A stretch of 64,000 nt of DNA from Archangium sp. (GTDB taxonomy: Bacteria > Myxococcota > Myxococcia > Myxococcales > Myxococcaceae). Position numbers and translations under genes: made by a program. Shown piece by piece: positions 27,701 through 35,681 of the stretch. The stretch is from positions 19,808 through 83,807 of the forward strand of contig JAUYRZ010000103.1 of the NCBI GenBank assembly GCA_030695565.1, written 5' to 3'. Position 1 is the stretch's first letter. Every line of letters begins with the position of its first letter. Under the pieces are notes generated by a model. It made no database searches, was not told where the DNA came from, and worked only from the letters and a program-made list of their open reading frames with translations.

Positions 27701-28634
27701 GCACGAAGGTTCGGATCCTTCCGTGGATCGCGTGGTCAAGGCGTTCCAGACCCGCGGCATCGGCGGCTTCACCTTCACCCGCCAACCCGCACGCGCCGAG
27801 CTGGAGCACCTGGTGCGCTGGCTGGCCGCAGGCGCTGCGGCGGAGAGCGTGGAGACGCCGTCCATCACGCTCTTGTCCACGGTGCCGAGCACGCCGAAGC
27901 CGCCGCCTCCCCCGGTGCGCGTGGCCGCGATGACCGACTTCTCGCGTGAGGCGATGATTCGGTACGTCGAGCTGGTGCTCTCGTTCCGCAGCTGGCTGTC
28001 GGCGCGGAAGACCAACCCGCGCGCCGAGATGCCGGTGGTCACGCAGTTGTTCCACGACCTGGCCGCGGCCGCGTCATCCCGGGCGCTGCGTTTTGCGGGC
28101 CTCACGCCGCGGGGCCGCAAGCGCGAGGCCGAGCTGTTTCATTCTGCCAACGTGCTGACGCTCTCGTTGCTGTTCGGTGGTGAGCTCGGGTTGCAGCAGC
28201 CGCAGCTGGTCGAGCTGGCGACGGCGGCGTTCTTCTCCGACGTGGGCAACCTGGAGCTGAAAGACGAGACGCTCGAGCGGGTGGGCCCGTTGACCGACGC
28301 GGATCACCAGGACATCACCACCGCGCGGCGTTGGTCGGCGCGGTTTCCCTTCGTGCGGTTCGGCGACAAGCCGCAGGCGGTGGCGTGGGCCTCGGTGGTG
28401 CTGGAGCAGGAGACCGAGCCGGGCAGCACGGGTGCGCAGGGGTTGACGGCGAGCGTGGTGGCGCTGGCGCGTGCGTACGAGACGCTCACGTCGCCGACGG
28501 CCAGCCGCGAGGCGATGGGCCGCGATGAGGCGATCGAGGTGCTGACGCAGAAGGCGGCGCACCGGTTCAGGCCTGAGTTGCTCCCGTTGTTCCGCAGCTT
28601 CTTGCAGCGGCTGTCGACGCGTCAGCTCAGCTGA
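24753..28634 (+). CDS. Ser/Thr protein kinase with HEAT-like region and degenerate HD-GYP domain
   Basis: About 1293 residues from ATG 24753 (alternatives 24726 GTG, 24768 ATG). The N-terminal kinase has the Gly loop LAQGGMAEVFLAKV, Lys in LVIKRIL, the catalytic loop as MHCDVSTDN (HRD replaced by HCD), DFG in VVDFGVAK and MPPEQ. A long Pro/Ala linker follows (about 310-500), then helical repeats. The C-terminal ~220 residues resemble HD-GYP domains: HSANVLTLSLLFGGELGL, then FFSDVGNLEL where HDxG reads SDVG, so phosphodiesterase activity is unlikely. No transmembrane segment is seen, so it is probably cytosolic. Confidence 0.82.
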   Translation: MRASSMASTGEQLGRYHLVRKLAQGGMAEVFLAKVMGPGGFEKSLVIKRILPNLAKDPEFVSMFLQEARLAAQFGHPAVVQIFDFGEVNGSYFLAMEFVDGPNLRSILRAAPEKRISPVVGARVIEEACEGLAYVHEFADASGVPMGLMHCDVSTDNLLIAKNGAVKVVDFGVAKGAGQESNAAPGTVKGKIAYMPPEQIIGEADLRADVYALGVILYELASGTRPYESQPDQQLLAAIITTDPVPLLTRRSDIPREYAQIVHKAMAKNLSQRFQNCRELAAALEEFVANSGQRVGTRQLAALAAQFQEAPEGQPSTGTPVLATPTPAARVKQLTPVPTSSPRIELRADPFAAFGAPLPKARPSAPAPAPAPPVSSSPSRAESLFSDLFSDLDTTPPIPPGAPVPPPPAPAAAGDSSEMKITVGTTRAPLSIEAFNAARAAAIAAAGGAPPPEPPSPPPPSAPRPDTGRIAGVFTSPSRVQEPPRPPAVAVAVAKQPTPLPVARVQVLNTPEARAALVMADASNMRLYEPGAPLASLEVLESLRRQFELDDTLNVMVRFPLHAHRLLSAKDAEVLVAERITGAVEGLLLAEAWGALATLLEKLRAASNADGHQRALYELALSTLATGDQARRISQRLREAPPSDMEGLGRLLPFFGAPFARVWLTLFENLDLPASRDAVLPGLAGLAGLNPEPFLEKLAPKRPRRLMELAFCVETGRVPDRQRIIKELLARLDAGRRRDVLTGVARAATEDAFRVITQAITDEPPRASGQEADAAADLQETRVHALHLLGKYFPDRVLPALQPLLTPQRSSESSEPIRRAMWVAAGASTSPAAFDLVVNELNQKPPLLGRVKHDARKVEVLEALSVMKTPQAAELMRRMATDKALSDTVRAAADRHLRAAELIERTTTATVESRRWDRNPPTWKDVLLDLASLAGGSRLVEVDSATFDVAFARMSKCLATLLPAGTQAVVNCTTGLTVNGELVHEGSDPSVDRVVKAFQTRGIGGFTFTRQPARAELEHLVRWLAAGAAAESVETPSITLLSTVPSTPKPPPPPVRVAAMTDFSREAMIRYVELVLSFRSWLSARKTNPRAEMPVVTQLFHDLAAAASSRALRFAGLTPRGRKREAELFHSANVLTLSLLFGGELGLQQPQLVELATAAFFSDVGNLELKDETLERVGPLTDADHQDITTARRWSARFPFVRFGDKPQAVAWASVVLEQETEPGSTGAQGLTASVVALARAYETLTSPTASREAMGRDEAIEVLTQKAAHRFRPELLPLFRSFLQRLSTRQLS

Positions 28635-28644
28635 CCACGTGCCT

Positions 28645-28666
28645 CCCTCTCACCCCGGGGAGAGGG
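28645..28666. terminator. Hairpin between convergent kinase and phosphoesterase genes
   Basis: CCCTCTCACC pairs with GGGGAGAGGG apart from one bulge, in the 44-bp gap between converging stops at 28634 and 28679. Same repeat family as 7674, 9110 and 22624. Confidence 0.55.
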
Positions 28667-28678
28667 CCCGCGGAAGGC

Positions 28679-29788
28679 TCAGCGCAAGACCAGCCGCTGG
28701 CGCAGCTCGAGATCGAACAGCTCGTACTCGACCGCCGCGACCCGGTGCATCGCCCCATCGAGGAACAGCAGCCGATCTTCGTCGCGGCAGCCCAGGTGGT
28801 ACTCCACGCGCGCGCCGATCTCGAGACCGCGCAGACACCCCAGCTCGGGGATCTGGGTGAACGCCCACGGGCCCATCAGCTCGCGGCACTTCTTGTCGTT
28901 GATGTGGCCGATCACCTGCGTGATGCCCGGCGGCAACGAGCGCGGATCGTACCGGCGGCTGGCCCTGTCGACCTGCTTGCTGGCGGGATTGGCCGGCCGG
29001 TGCGCGAGAATGCCGCGCGCTTCTCCGTCACGCGCCGAGCCGAGCTCATGGAGCGGGGCGAGATCGAGCGCGCCTTCACCTCTCCACTTCGTCACCCGCG
29101 CCTCGAGGAAACGGTTCAGCAGCTCGGCGATGGAGAGCGCGTCGAGCGCCACGGGCTCGAGCGGTTCGAGATCCGCCAGGGTGACGCCCGCGTGTACCAG
29201 CAACAGATCCGGCGCCGGGGCCAGGGCGAGTTTCACCCTGCGGGCCTTGAGCAACCGCGTCACCAGGGTGCGCTGCCGCACGCTGAAGCACGAGTAGTCG
29301 CGGGTGATGACGCCGGGGCTCGCCAGCATCGGGTAGCGCGCCAACAACGCGGCCTGCTGCTGCGGCTGCACGGCGAGGTCTGCCAACGCGCGTGCTTCGC
29401 TGAAGGTCGCGTCGGTAAAACCACTCAGCTCACCGACCCGAACCAGGTCGTGGTTACCCACCAGAATCTTCACCTGGTCGGGTGGATGCGCGGCGAGCCA
29501 GGAGAGCAGGGCCGTGCCTTCTTCCGTCGCCTTCTCGCGATCGTCGGGGCGGCCCCAGTCGAAGTGATCGCCCATCGAGACCAGCCCCACCTCGGGGCGC
29601 AGGCGGCCGTCGTCTGCGAGCAGGCCGTTCAGGTCGAGGATGCTGAAGAACTTCTCCAGCGGCGCCTGGGGGTCGCCCACCGCCACGTGGAGCTGCCGGG
29701 GCACTGCGTCCGGAGCGGAAAGCGTGAGCGCGTCGGCGTCTTCCTGGGCGCGCAGCTGGGCTTTGACGACGCGGCGATCGGGCGACAC
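28679..29788 (-). CDS. Metallophosphoesterase
   Basis: About 369 residues from GTG 29788; the frame extends further upstream only through the opposite-strand kinase gene. Calcineurin-like motifs are visible: VAVGDPQ in place of the usual GDxHG, SMGDHFDWG (GDxxD), LVGNHD, LLVHAG and a late IGHIND. The first motif has lost its His, which may alter metal binding. Probable cytosolic phosphodiesterase or protein phosphatase of the PPP/Ap4A-hydrolase-like group. It is divergent from the Ser/Thr kinase at 29831 with a 42-bp gap, so a kinase/phosphatase pairing is possible but unproven. Confidence 0.8.
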   Translation of the reverse strand: MSPDRRVVKAQLRAQEDADALTLSAPDAVPRQLHVAVGDPQAPLEKFFSILDLNGLLADDGRLRPEVGLVSMGDHFDWGRPDDREKATEEGTALLSWLAAHPPDQVKILVGNHDLVRVGELSGFTDATFSEARALADLAVQPQQQAALLARYPMLASPGVITRDYSCFSVRQRTLVTRLLKARRVKLALAPAPDLLLVHAGVTLADLEPLEPVALDALSIAELLNRFLEARVTKWRGEGALDLAPLHELGSARDGEARGILAHRPANPASKQVDRASRRYDPRSLPPGITQVIGHINDKKCRELMGPWAFTQIPELGCLRGLEIGARVEYHLGCRDEDRLLFLDGAMHRVAAVEYELFDLELRQRLVLR

Positions 29789-29830
29789 GGCTGCATCATC
29801 GCACGGCGCGCTTCGGCTACACTCGTCACA

Positions 29831-31258
29831 GTGAATGCAGGGGGCGACACCGTCGAACGCGCGATCCTCTTTGAAGACGCGTTCGGGTACCGCCGGCTCA
29901 GCGCCCGAAGGTGCCTCGAGACGTGGCTGTCGGAGTACGACTATTCGTTGCTCCAGGTCGACCTCGGGCTGCGCGAGACGGGCCCTGCGCTCTTCGTCAT
30001 CTTGCGCTTTCGGGAAGACCGCTTCACCGAGACCACCCATGCCGCGCTCGTCGGTGGAGGTGAGCATGCGGGCGGGCGCGTGGTGGCCTTGAGCGAGCTC
30101 GAGTACCAGGAGCGGGGCCACTTCTTGTCCCGCTTCGCGGAGTGCGGGCTGCAGAAGCTGGGGCTCGCCCCGGACGAGGTGACCTCCGCGCTCGATGAGG
30201 TCTTCTCGAGGGTGGAGGAGCGGCGGGCTTCGGTGCGCCACCCCATCATCGCGCCCGTGGCGGTGCCTGAAGTGCGGCAGCGGCTCGCTTCGCAGCCGCC
30301 GGCCAAACTGGAGATCCCGGTGACCGCCGCGGCGTTGGTCACGGCGCCTGTGCCTTCGGCCGAGCTCGACCGGGTCGGCCCCTACGAGTTGCTCTCGCTG
30401 TTGGGGTCTGGTGGCACCAGCGACGTGCACTTCGCGCGAGTGACGGAAGGTCCCCGCGAGGGGGAGTACGTCGCGGTGAAGCGGCTGCACAAACGCCGCG
30501 CGCAGGATCCCTCGGCGGTGCGCGCCTTCGAGGCTGAAGCGAAGACGCTCTCGTTGTTGAAGCACCCGAACATCGTGCGCGCGCTCGACACGCTGGTGGT
30601 CGACGGCCACCACTGCCTGGTGATGGAGGTCATCGAAGGGCGTGACCTCGGCCAGATTCTTCGCCGCTGCCGCTCGCGCAAGAAGCAGCTGCCCATCGAC
30701 GTGGCCTGCTTCATGGCGAAGGTGTTGCTCGATGCGCTCGGTGCGGTGCACGGCGCGAAGGATGAGACGGGCGCTGCGCTCGAGCTGGTGCACGGCGACG
30801 TGTCACCTCACAACCTGTTCGTCTCGAAGGTCGGCCTCGTCAAGCTGGGTGACTTCGGGCTCGCGAGACGTGCGGGTACCGAGGGCGCGCGCGCGGTGAA
30901 AGAGGGGCGGCCCAGCTATCTGTCGCCTGACGCGCTGTCGGGTGAAGTCGCGACCTCGAGCGATCTCTGGGCGGCGGCGGTGACGCTGTATGAGTTGCTC
31001 ACGCTGGAGCAGCCGTTCGTGGGCAACACCCTCGACGAGTTGACGAGCGCCATTCGCAGCGCCCGTGAAGTGCCTTTGCGCGAGCGGCGTGACGAGTGTT
31101 CAGGACCGCTCGAAGCGGTGCTGCGACAAGCGCTCGAGAAGAACCGCGCGCTGCGATTTCAGAACGCCAAAGCCTTCGCCGATGCGGTCTCGGTGCACTT
31201 CCACCCCGTGCGCACCCCGATGCGGGTCGCCAGCGTGGTTCGCGACCTCTACGCCTGA
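29831..31258 (+). CDS. Ser/Thr protein kinase with unassigned N-terminal domain
   Basis: 475 residues from GTG 29831. Residues 1-170 form a domain I do not recognise (FGYRRLSARRCLETWL, then ALVGGGEHAGGRVVAL). The kinase domain starts at about 181: LLGSGGTSDVHFARV, Lys in VAVKRLHK, the catalytic loop as VHGDVSPHN (HRD replaced by HGD), DFGLARR and YLSPDA in place of the usual SPE. Catalytic Lys, Asp, Asn and DFG are present, so activity is possible, but the missing Arg means activation-loop control is atypical. No membrane helix. The MglA-like gene follows by 51 bp on the same strand. Confidence 0.85.
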   Translation: MNAGGDTVERAILFEDAFGYRRLSARRCLETWLSEYDYSLLQVDLGLRETGPALFVILRFREDRFTETTHAALVGGGEHAGGRVVALSELEYQERGHFLSRFAECGLQKLGLAPDEVTSALDEVFSRVEERRASVRHPIIAPVAVPEVRQRLASQPPAKLEIPVTAAALVTAPVPSAELDRVGPYELLSLLGSGGTSDVHFARVTEGPREGEYVAVKRLHKRRAQDPSAVRAFEAEAKTLSLLKHPNIVRALDTLVVDGHHCLVMEVIEGRDLGQILRRCRSRKKQLPIDVACFMAKVLLDALGAVHGAKDETGAALELVHGDVSPHNLFVSKVGLVKLGDFGLARRAGTEGARAVKEGRPSYLSPDALSGEVATSSDLWAAAVTLYELLTLEQPFVGNTLDELTSAIRSAREVPLRERRDECSGPLEAVLRQALEKNRALRFQNAKAFADAVSVHFHPVRTPMRVASVVRDLYA

Positions 31259-31309
31259 GGGGCCGTCGAAGCTCCGGAGCAGTGGCATCTCGATGAGGTA
31301 GAAACCCGC

Positions 31310-31960
31310 ATGCGTTTCGCCTGGCTCCTCCTCTTCGCCTCCACCACTGCCTCTGCCGCGTACATCGATTACGAGAAGAGGGAGATCAACCTCAAGGTCG
31401 TCTACGTCTCCGCCACCGACGGCGCGCACGCGAACCTCGAGTACGTCTTCTCGAAGACGAACCCGGAAGCGAAGGGCAAGGCCACCATCACCACGGTGCC
31501 GTCGCCCAAAGGCAGCGCGGTGAAGTACTTCGACTTCCTCCCGCTGGCGCTCGGTGAGATCCGCGGCTTCAAGGTTCGTTTTCACCTCTACGGCGTGCGC
31601 TCTGAGAAGCAGGACACCGCGGTGAAGCTCGTGCTCAAGGGCGCCGACGGCATCGTCTTCGTGGCCAGCGCCGCACCGCACGCGCAGAAGGACAACCGCG
31701 TGGTGTTCGACCGTCTCAAGTCAGACCTCGCCGCGCAGGGTTACGACCTCAAGTCGATGCCGTTCGTGCTGCAGCTCGACACGGATGGCGTGACGGACCC
31801 GGTGACCCTCGAGGCGCTGCGAAAGACACTGGGGCTCGGAGAAACGACGGCCTTCACCGCGACGCCGACGAGCGGGCAGGGCGTGTTCGATACGCTCAAA
31901 GGCATCGCCAAGCTGACGTTGATGGAGCTGAAGAAGGGCGCCGCGGACGCGGGTCGTTGA
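31310..31960 (+). CDS. MglA-related protein lacking GTP-binding motifs, with a predicted signal peptide
   Basis: 216 residues. From Tyr18 the sequence follows MglA nearly residue by residue: YIDYEKREIN, FDFLPLALGEIRGFKVRFHL, KLVLKGADGIVFVAS, LAAQGYDLKSMPFVLQ, GVFDTLKGIAKLTLMELKKG. Every nucleotide-binding motif is lost. The P-loop (MglA GPGLCGKTT) reads SATDGAHA, the G3 PGQ reads RSE, and the G4 NKRD position reads DTDG. The N-terminus MRFAWLLLFASTTASA looks like a Sec signal peptide with ASA cleavage exactly where MglA homology begins, so the protein is probably exported. MglA itself is the cytosolic Ras-like polarity GTPase of gliding. It may be co-transcribed with the upstream kinase. Confidence 0.8.
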   Translation: MRFAWLLLFASTTASAAYIDYEKREINLKVVYVSATDGAHANLEYVFSKTNPEAKGKATITTVPSPKGSAVKYFDFLPLALGEIRGFKVRFHLYGVRSEKQDTAVKLVLKGADGIVFVASAAPHAQKDNRVVFDRLKSDLAAQGYDLKSMPFVLQLDTDGVTDPVTLEALRKTLGLGETTAFTATPTSGQGVFDTLKGIAKLTLMELKKGAADAGR

Positions 31961-32150
31961 TCGGTCCGCTCCTTTGGCGTCAGGGCAGCGAGCTCTGCAG
32001 CCAAGCCGATCGTTCTGACCCGCGCAGCTTTCCTTCGCTCTAGACGTCAGGCAACAGCCCGGAGCTGTCGTGGCGTACCGCAGGGACCCTGTTGACCGGA
32101 TAGCAACGATGCCTTGTTAACACTTCGGCTGTTTGATCGTCTCTGAGGTC

Positions 32151-32762
32151 ATGCGCACGACTTCGCTGCTGAAACTGGTGCTCGTCACTCTTGGTTCCAC
32201 CGCAGCAGCGCAACCCTTGACGGGTGGAGCGGCCGTGCCTGTGAGGCTGCAGGTCACCTGGGCTTCGCCGCTCCCGGTGCCTGAGGGCGCCACCATCAGG
32301 CTCGAGGTCACCAGCCCGGGGATCAGCGTCACCACCATCACCAACCACTGGAGAGCCGTGGGACCCACCGACCGCAGCCTCGACGTGCCCTTGCCGGATC
32401 GTGAGGTGTTCGAATCGACGCTCCGCCGCGCCGGCGACTGCCAGCGGGTCACGCCGACGCAGGCGCGCCTGGGCTGGTTGTCGCTGGGGGTGTGGGTGGG
32501 AGGCGCTCGGCTTGGTCAACTCGATCTGTTCGATGGGAAGACGCCGTTGCTCGTGGGCTACGCCGACACCGACTCGCAGCAGCCCGCTTCTCCCCCTTGC
32601 AAGGTGATCGGCGCACCCGTGTTTTCCGCCGGGTGGAATGTGCTTCGAGTTCCAGAAGGAGCGAAGGGTACGGCCGAGCCTCTTCGGGGGCCGCTGACCG
32701 CTCGGTATGTCTCGGCACTGCCCACGCCGAAGGCAACCAGGGTGCGCTCACGCGCACCGTAG
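32151..32762 (+). CDS. Hypothetical exported protein
   Basis: 203 residues from ATG 32151. The signal peptide MRTTSLLKLVLVTLGSTAAA is followed by Q-P-L-T. The mature part is beta-rich (VPVRLQVTWASPLPVPEGATIRL, LGWLSLGVWVGG) with two Cys (in GDCQRV and PPCKV) that could form a disulfide. The family is not recognised. A GAGG lies only 2 bp before the ATG, unusually close. Confidence 0.6.
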   Translation: MRTTSLLKLVLVTLGSTAAAQPLTGGAAVPVRLQVTWASPLPVPEGATIRLEVTSPGISVTTITNHWRAVGPTDRSLDVPLPDREVFESTLRRAGDCQRVTPTQARLGWLSLGVWVGGARLGQLDLFDGKTPLLVGYADTDSQQPASPPCKVIGAPVFSAGWNVLRVPEGAKGTAEPLRGPLTARYVSALPTPKATRVRSRAP

Positions 32763-33686
32763 ACGAACCGATTTTCGGAAGCGGATGTTGGCCGAGCACA
32801 TGCGCAGCTCGCCCCTCTCAACTACGGCGCCAATCCCCGCGAGTCTGGAGCTCATCGACCAGCGGAGCACCGAGTCGATGTCTATTGGCTGCGCCACCGG
32901 GCACACCGAGCTTCGTGCGCTCGACGTCGCGCCCTCGCGTGCGAGCTCGAGCCGAAAAGTGCAGTCGGCCGACTCGAGCAGGTCTCGAAGCGGCGGGCGA
33001 GGTCCTTGTCGACGGCGCGTTTGCGGTGGAGACCGAGGATTTCGTCAGCGGAGACATCGAGAGCCGCGGCGAACTGAGCGAGCAACTCGGAAAAGATGCT
33101 CGGCCTTGGGCAGGAGCAGTGAGACGCTGTGGGAGCGACAGAGCCAAATCCTCAAGACTACCCCGCCCGGCTGCGCGCGCGCCCTGTGCATTGAAGTCCA
33201 TGCAGAGTGATTCGGGGCCGGCCTCTGAAGTACCCGTCCGCCCCAAGGGGCTCCCCTGAAGTGCGTCGCGCTTGAGCGCGCGCCGCCAAAGCCCGCGGCC
33301 TGCGGGCAGCTCTCGTGAAGTCGGTGAGTCGCTCGCGCTGATCACCGCGGCGATCTCGATCGCATCGCGCGACGGTGAACGAGATCTCCGCGGTGCTCGC
33401 ATCGCACGCGATCGTGAACACCTCGGCGGTCGTGTGCGCGCTTCAGAGAAACGACCAAGATGTATGGAAGGCCCTCTCGTTGACGCTGGCCTCATCGCGG
33501 GGCGGAGTCTGCTGGCACACTCGGGAGTGAAGGCGCCGCTCTACGCGGCGAGCGGCGCGCTCGCCCGCTTTGGTGACAACATCAACGGGCCGCTTCCGGG
33601 CCGACCTCTTCTCCCGGCTCAACATGTGCGGGGCTTGCCTCGTTTCACCAAAGCGACACGACGCGTCGACCAGTAGGCTGAGTTCC
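32763..33686. other. 924-bp stretch without an intact gene; gene relics
   Basis: Many short overlapping frames occur but none has steady coding character. It holds an XRE-regulator fragment (32882-33103, minus) and, at 32857-32882, a 26-bp near-exact match to the antitoxin-like gene at 41080-41105. The rest (about 33110-33686) shows GC-rich sequence with no recognisable motif. The stretch reads as decayed DNA. Confidence 0.6.
32882..33103 (-). pseudogene. Fragment of an XRE-family regulator
   Basis: The frame reads PSIFSELLAQFAAALDVSAD then EILGL and about 15 similar residues. This is the end of an XRE helix-turn-helix domain ('L..FA.AL.VS.DE.LGL'). The recognition helix that should precede it is missing upstream, and after about 40 residues the sequence turns to low-complexity Arg/Ser-rich code. 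It is interpreted as the tail of a lost regulator gene. Confidence 0.5.
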
Positions 33687-35582
33687 ATGGCAGCTGGGCC
33701 ACCCGCAGGTGAAACGACCGAAGCCGAGCTGAAGCGCCTGCGGGAGGAAGTGCAGCTCCTCCGGCAGATGGTGGAGACCGTACCGGCCGTGGTGTTGCGG
33801 CTCTCGGTCACCGGCACCATCGAGTACGTCAACAAGGTGTTGCCGGAGTTCGCCCACGTCCCCGTCGTGGGCATGGACATCTACTCCTTCGCCCCCGCCG
33901 ATCAGCACACCGTGATGCGGGCGGCGATCGCCAAGGTCACCACCACCCAGGGGCCGGGCTCGTACGAGTCGATCGCCGTCGACCCCGAAGGCCGCCGCGA
34001 ATGGTGGATCACCACCTTGAACCCGCTGCTCAGGGGTGACCGCCTGGTGGGCATCTTGTTGGCGACCACCCAGGCCACCCGCGTCAAGGAGGCCGAGGCC
34101 GCCCTCGTCGCCAGCCGCGCAGAGCTGAAGATGGCGCTGGCCGCCGGTAACGTGGGCGTCTGGAGCTGGGACAAAGCGAGCGACGCCGTGCGGTGGGACG
34201 ACACGCTCACCGAGATGTACGGCCTGCGGCCGGAAGAGGCTCCGCGCACCGTGGCCCAGTACCTGGCGGTGATCCCCGAGAACCAGCGGGCGGCCATGGC
34301 AGCCCACATCGAGCGCGCCCTCGAGACGGGCCACTACCCCGACTTTCCCCTCACCGTGGGGCCCCGCTCCTTCATCATCAAGGGCGGGATCCAACGGGAC
34401 CTCGCCGGGAACGTCAGCGGGCTGATGGGCGGGGTGATCGACGTCACCGACCGACGCCAGCTCGAAGAACGGCTCCAGCAGGCCCAGAAGCTGGAGGCCG
34501 TGGGCCAGCTGGCCGCCGGCGTGGCGCACAACTTCAACAACATGTTGGCGGTGATCATCCCCTCGTTGGAGCTCGTCCGGAAGCAGGTCGAAGATCAGTC
34601 GTTGCTGGAGGACGCCATCACCTCGGCCACCAACGCCGCGCAGCTGGTGCGCGAGCTGATGGTCTTCTCTCGCAGCGGCTCCCAGCACGACTTCAGACGC
34701 GAGACCCTGTCCGAGGCGGTGCGGCGGGCCGTGGAGCTGTGCCGGAAGACCTTCCCTCCGTCGGTGCGCCTCGAGCTGGGCGCCCTCGACGCGGGGCGCG
34801 ACTGCGCGGTCAACGCCGGCGCTCTCGAGCAGGCCCTGGTCAACCTGCTCTTCAACGCGCGCGACGCCATCACCCGTGACGCCGGCGGCGCCGGCACCAT
34901 CGAGCTGACGCTCCAGCGGCGACCCAACGCCGAGGTGCGGCGGCTCCACCCCCAGGCCTCCGGCGACTTCGTGGAGCTGCGGGTGCGCGATGAGGGCCAC
35001 GGGATGGACGCAGCCACCCGCGCCCGCATGCTCGAGCCCTTCTTCTCCACCAAGCCGGTGGGCCGGGGCACCGGGCTGGGCCTGTCCACCGCCTGGGGCA
35101 CCGTGCACGGCCACGGCGGCTTCCTGGACTGCCAGTCGGAGCCCGGGGCCGGCACCACCTTCACCCTGTTGATCCCCGCCACCGCAGTGAAGGCCCCGCA
35201 CTCAGCGCCCGCCGCCCTGCTGCCCCGAGCCAGTGAAGGTCGGGTGGTGTTGCTGATCGACGACGACGCCGCCGTGCGTCGCGCGACCGGGGCGCTCCTG
35301 TCTGCGCTGGGCTTCAGCGTGCTGATGGCCACCGGTGGCGACGAGGGGCTGCGTATCGCCGCTGGCACACCCGTGGACGTGGTGCTGCTCGACTACTCCA
35401 TGCCCGGCCGCTCGGCCGAGCTCACCCTCGCCGCCCTGCACGCGCACCAGCCAGCGCTCCCGGTGATCTGCCTCAGCGGCCTGGACGTGACCCTCGAAGG
35501 AGCGGCCGCACACCTCCTCAAGCCCGTCACCCATCAGGTCCTGGTCGAGGCACTGCAGCGGGTGTTGCCGCGCAGCCGATAG
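33687..35582 (+). CDS. Hybrid histidine kinase: two PAS-like domains, HisKA, HATPase, receiver
   Basis: 631 residues from ATG 33687. A short coiled coil (EAELKRLREEVQLLRQMVE) precedes PAS-like domain 1 (about 28-140) and PAS-like domain 2 (about 155-265, with VGVWSWDKASDAVRWDD). The H box is AAGVAHNFNNMLAV, with Asn where many kinases have Glu after His, as in NtrB-like and PAS hybrid kinases. The HATPase has NLLFNARDAI, GHGMD, FFSTKPVGRGTGLGLS. The C-terminal receiver has LLIDDDA, LLDYSMPG and LLKPV. No membrane segment is present, so it is a cytosolic sensor. Stimulus and partner unknown. Confidence 0.9.
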   Translation: MAAGPPAGETTEAELKRLREEVQLLRQMVETVPAVVLRLSVTGTIEYVNKVLPEFAHVPVVGMDIYSFAPADQHTVMRAAIAKVTTTQGPGSYESIAVDPEGRREWWITTLNPLLRGDRLVGILLATTQATRVKEAEAALVASRAELKMALAAGNVGVWSWDKASDAVRWDDTLTEMYGLRPEEAPRTVAQYLAVIPENQRAAMAAHIERALETGHYPDFPLTVGPRSFIIKGGIQRDLAGNVSGLMGGVIDVTDRRQLEERLQQAQKLEAVGQLAAGVAHNFNNMLAVIIPSLELVRKQVEDQSLLEDAITSATNAAQLVRELMVFSRSGSQHDFRRETLSEAVRRAVELCRKTFPPSVRLELGALDAGRDCAVNAGALEQALVNLLFNARDAITRDAGGAGTIELTLQRRPNAEVRRLHPQASGDFVELRVRDEGHGMDAATRARMLEPFFSTKPVGRGTGLGLSTAWGTVHGHGGFLDCQSEPGAGTTFTLLIPATAVKAPHSAPAALLPRASEGRVVLLIDDDAAVRRATGALLSALGFSVLMATGGDEGLRIAAGTPVDVVLLDYSMPGRSAELTLAALHAHQPALPVICLSGLDVTLEGAAAHLLKPVTHQVLVEALQRVLPRSR

Positions 35583-35681
35583 CTGCACGCGTTCCGAACG
35601 TTTCGCCCTGCTGTCGTGGGGTGTGACGCTCCCGGGACTGTCCCGCCCCCACTCGCGTTCCCCCACTTCGTCACGCGACGC

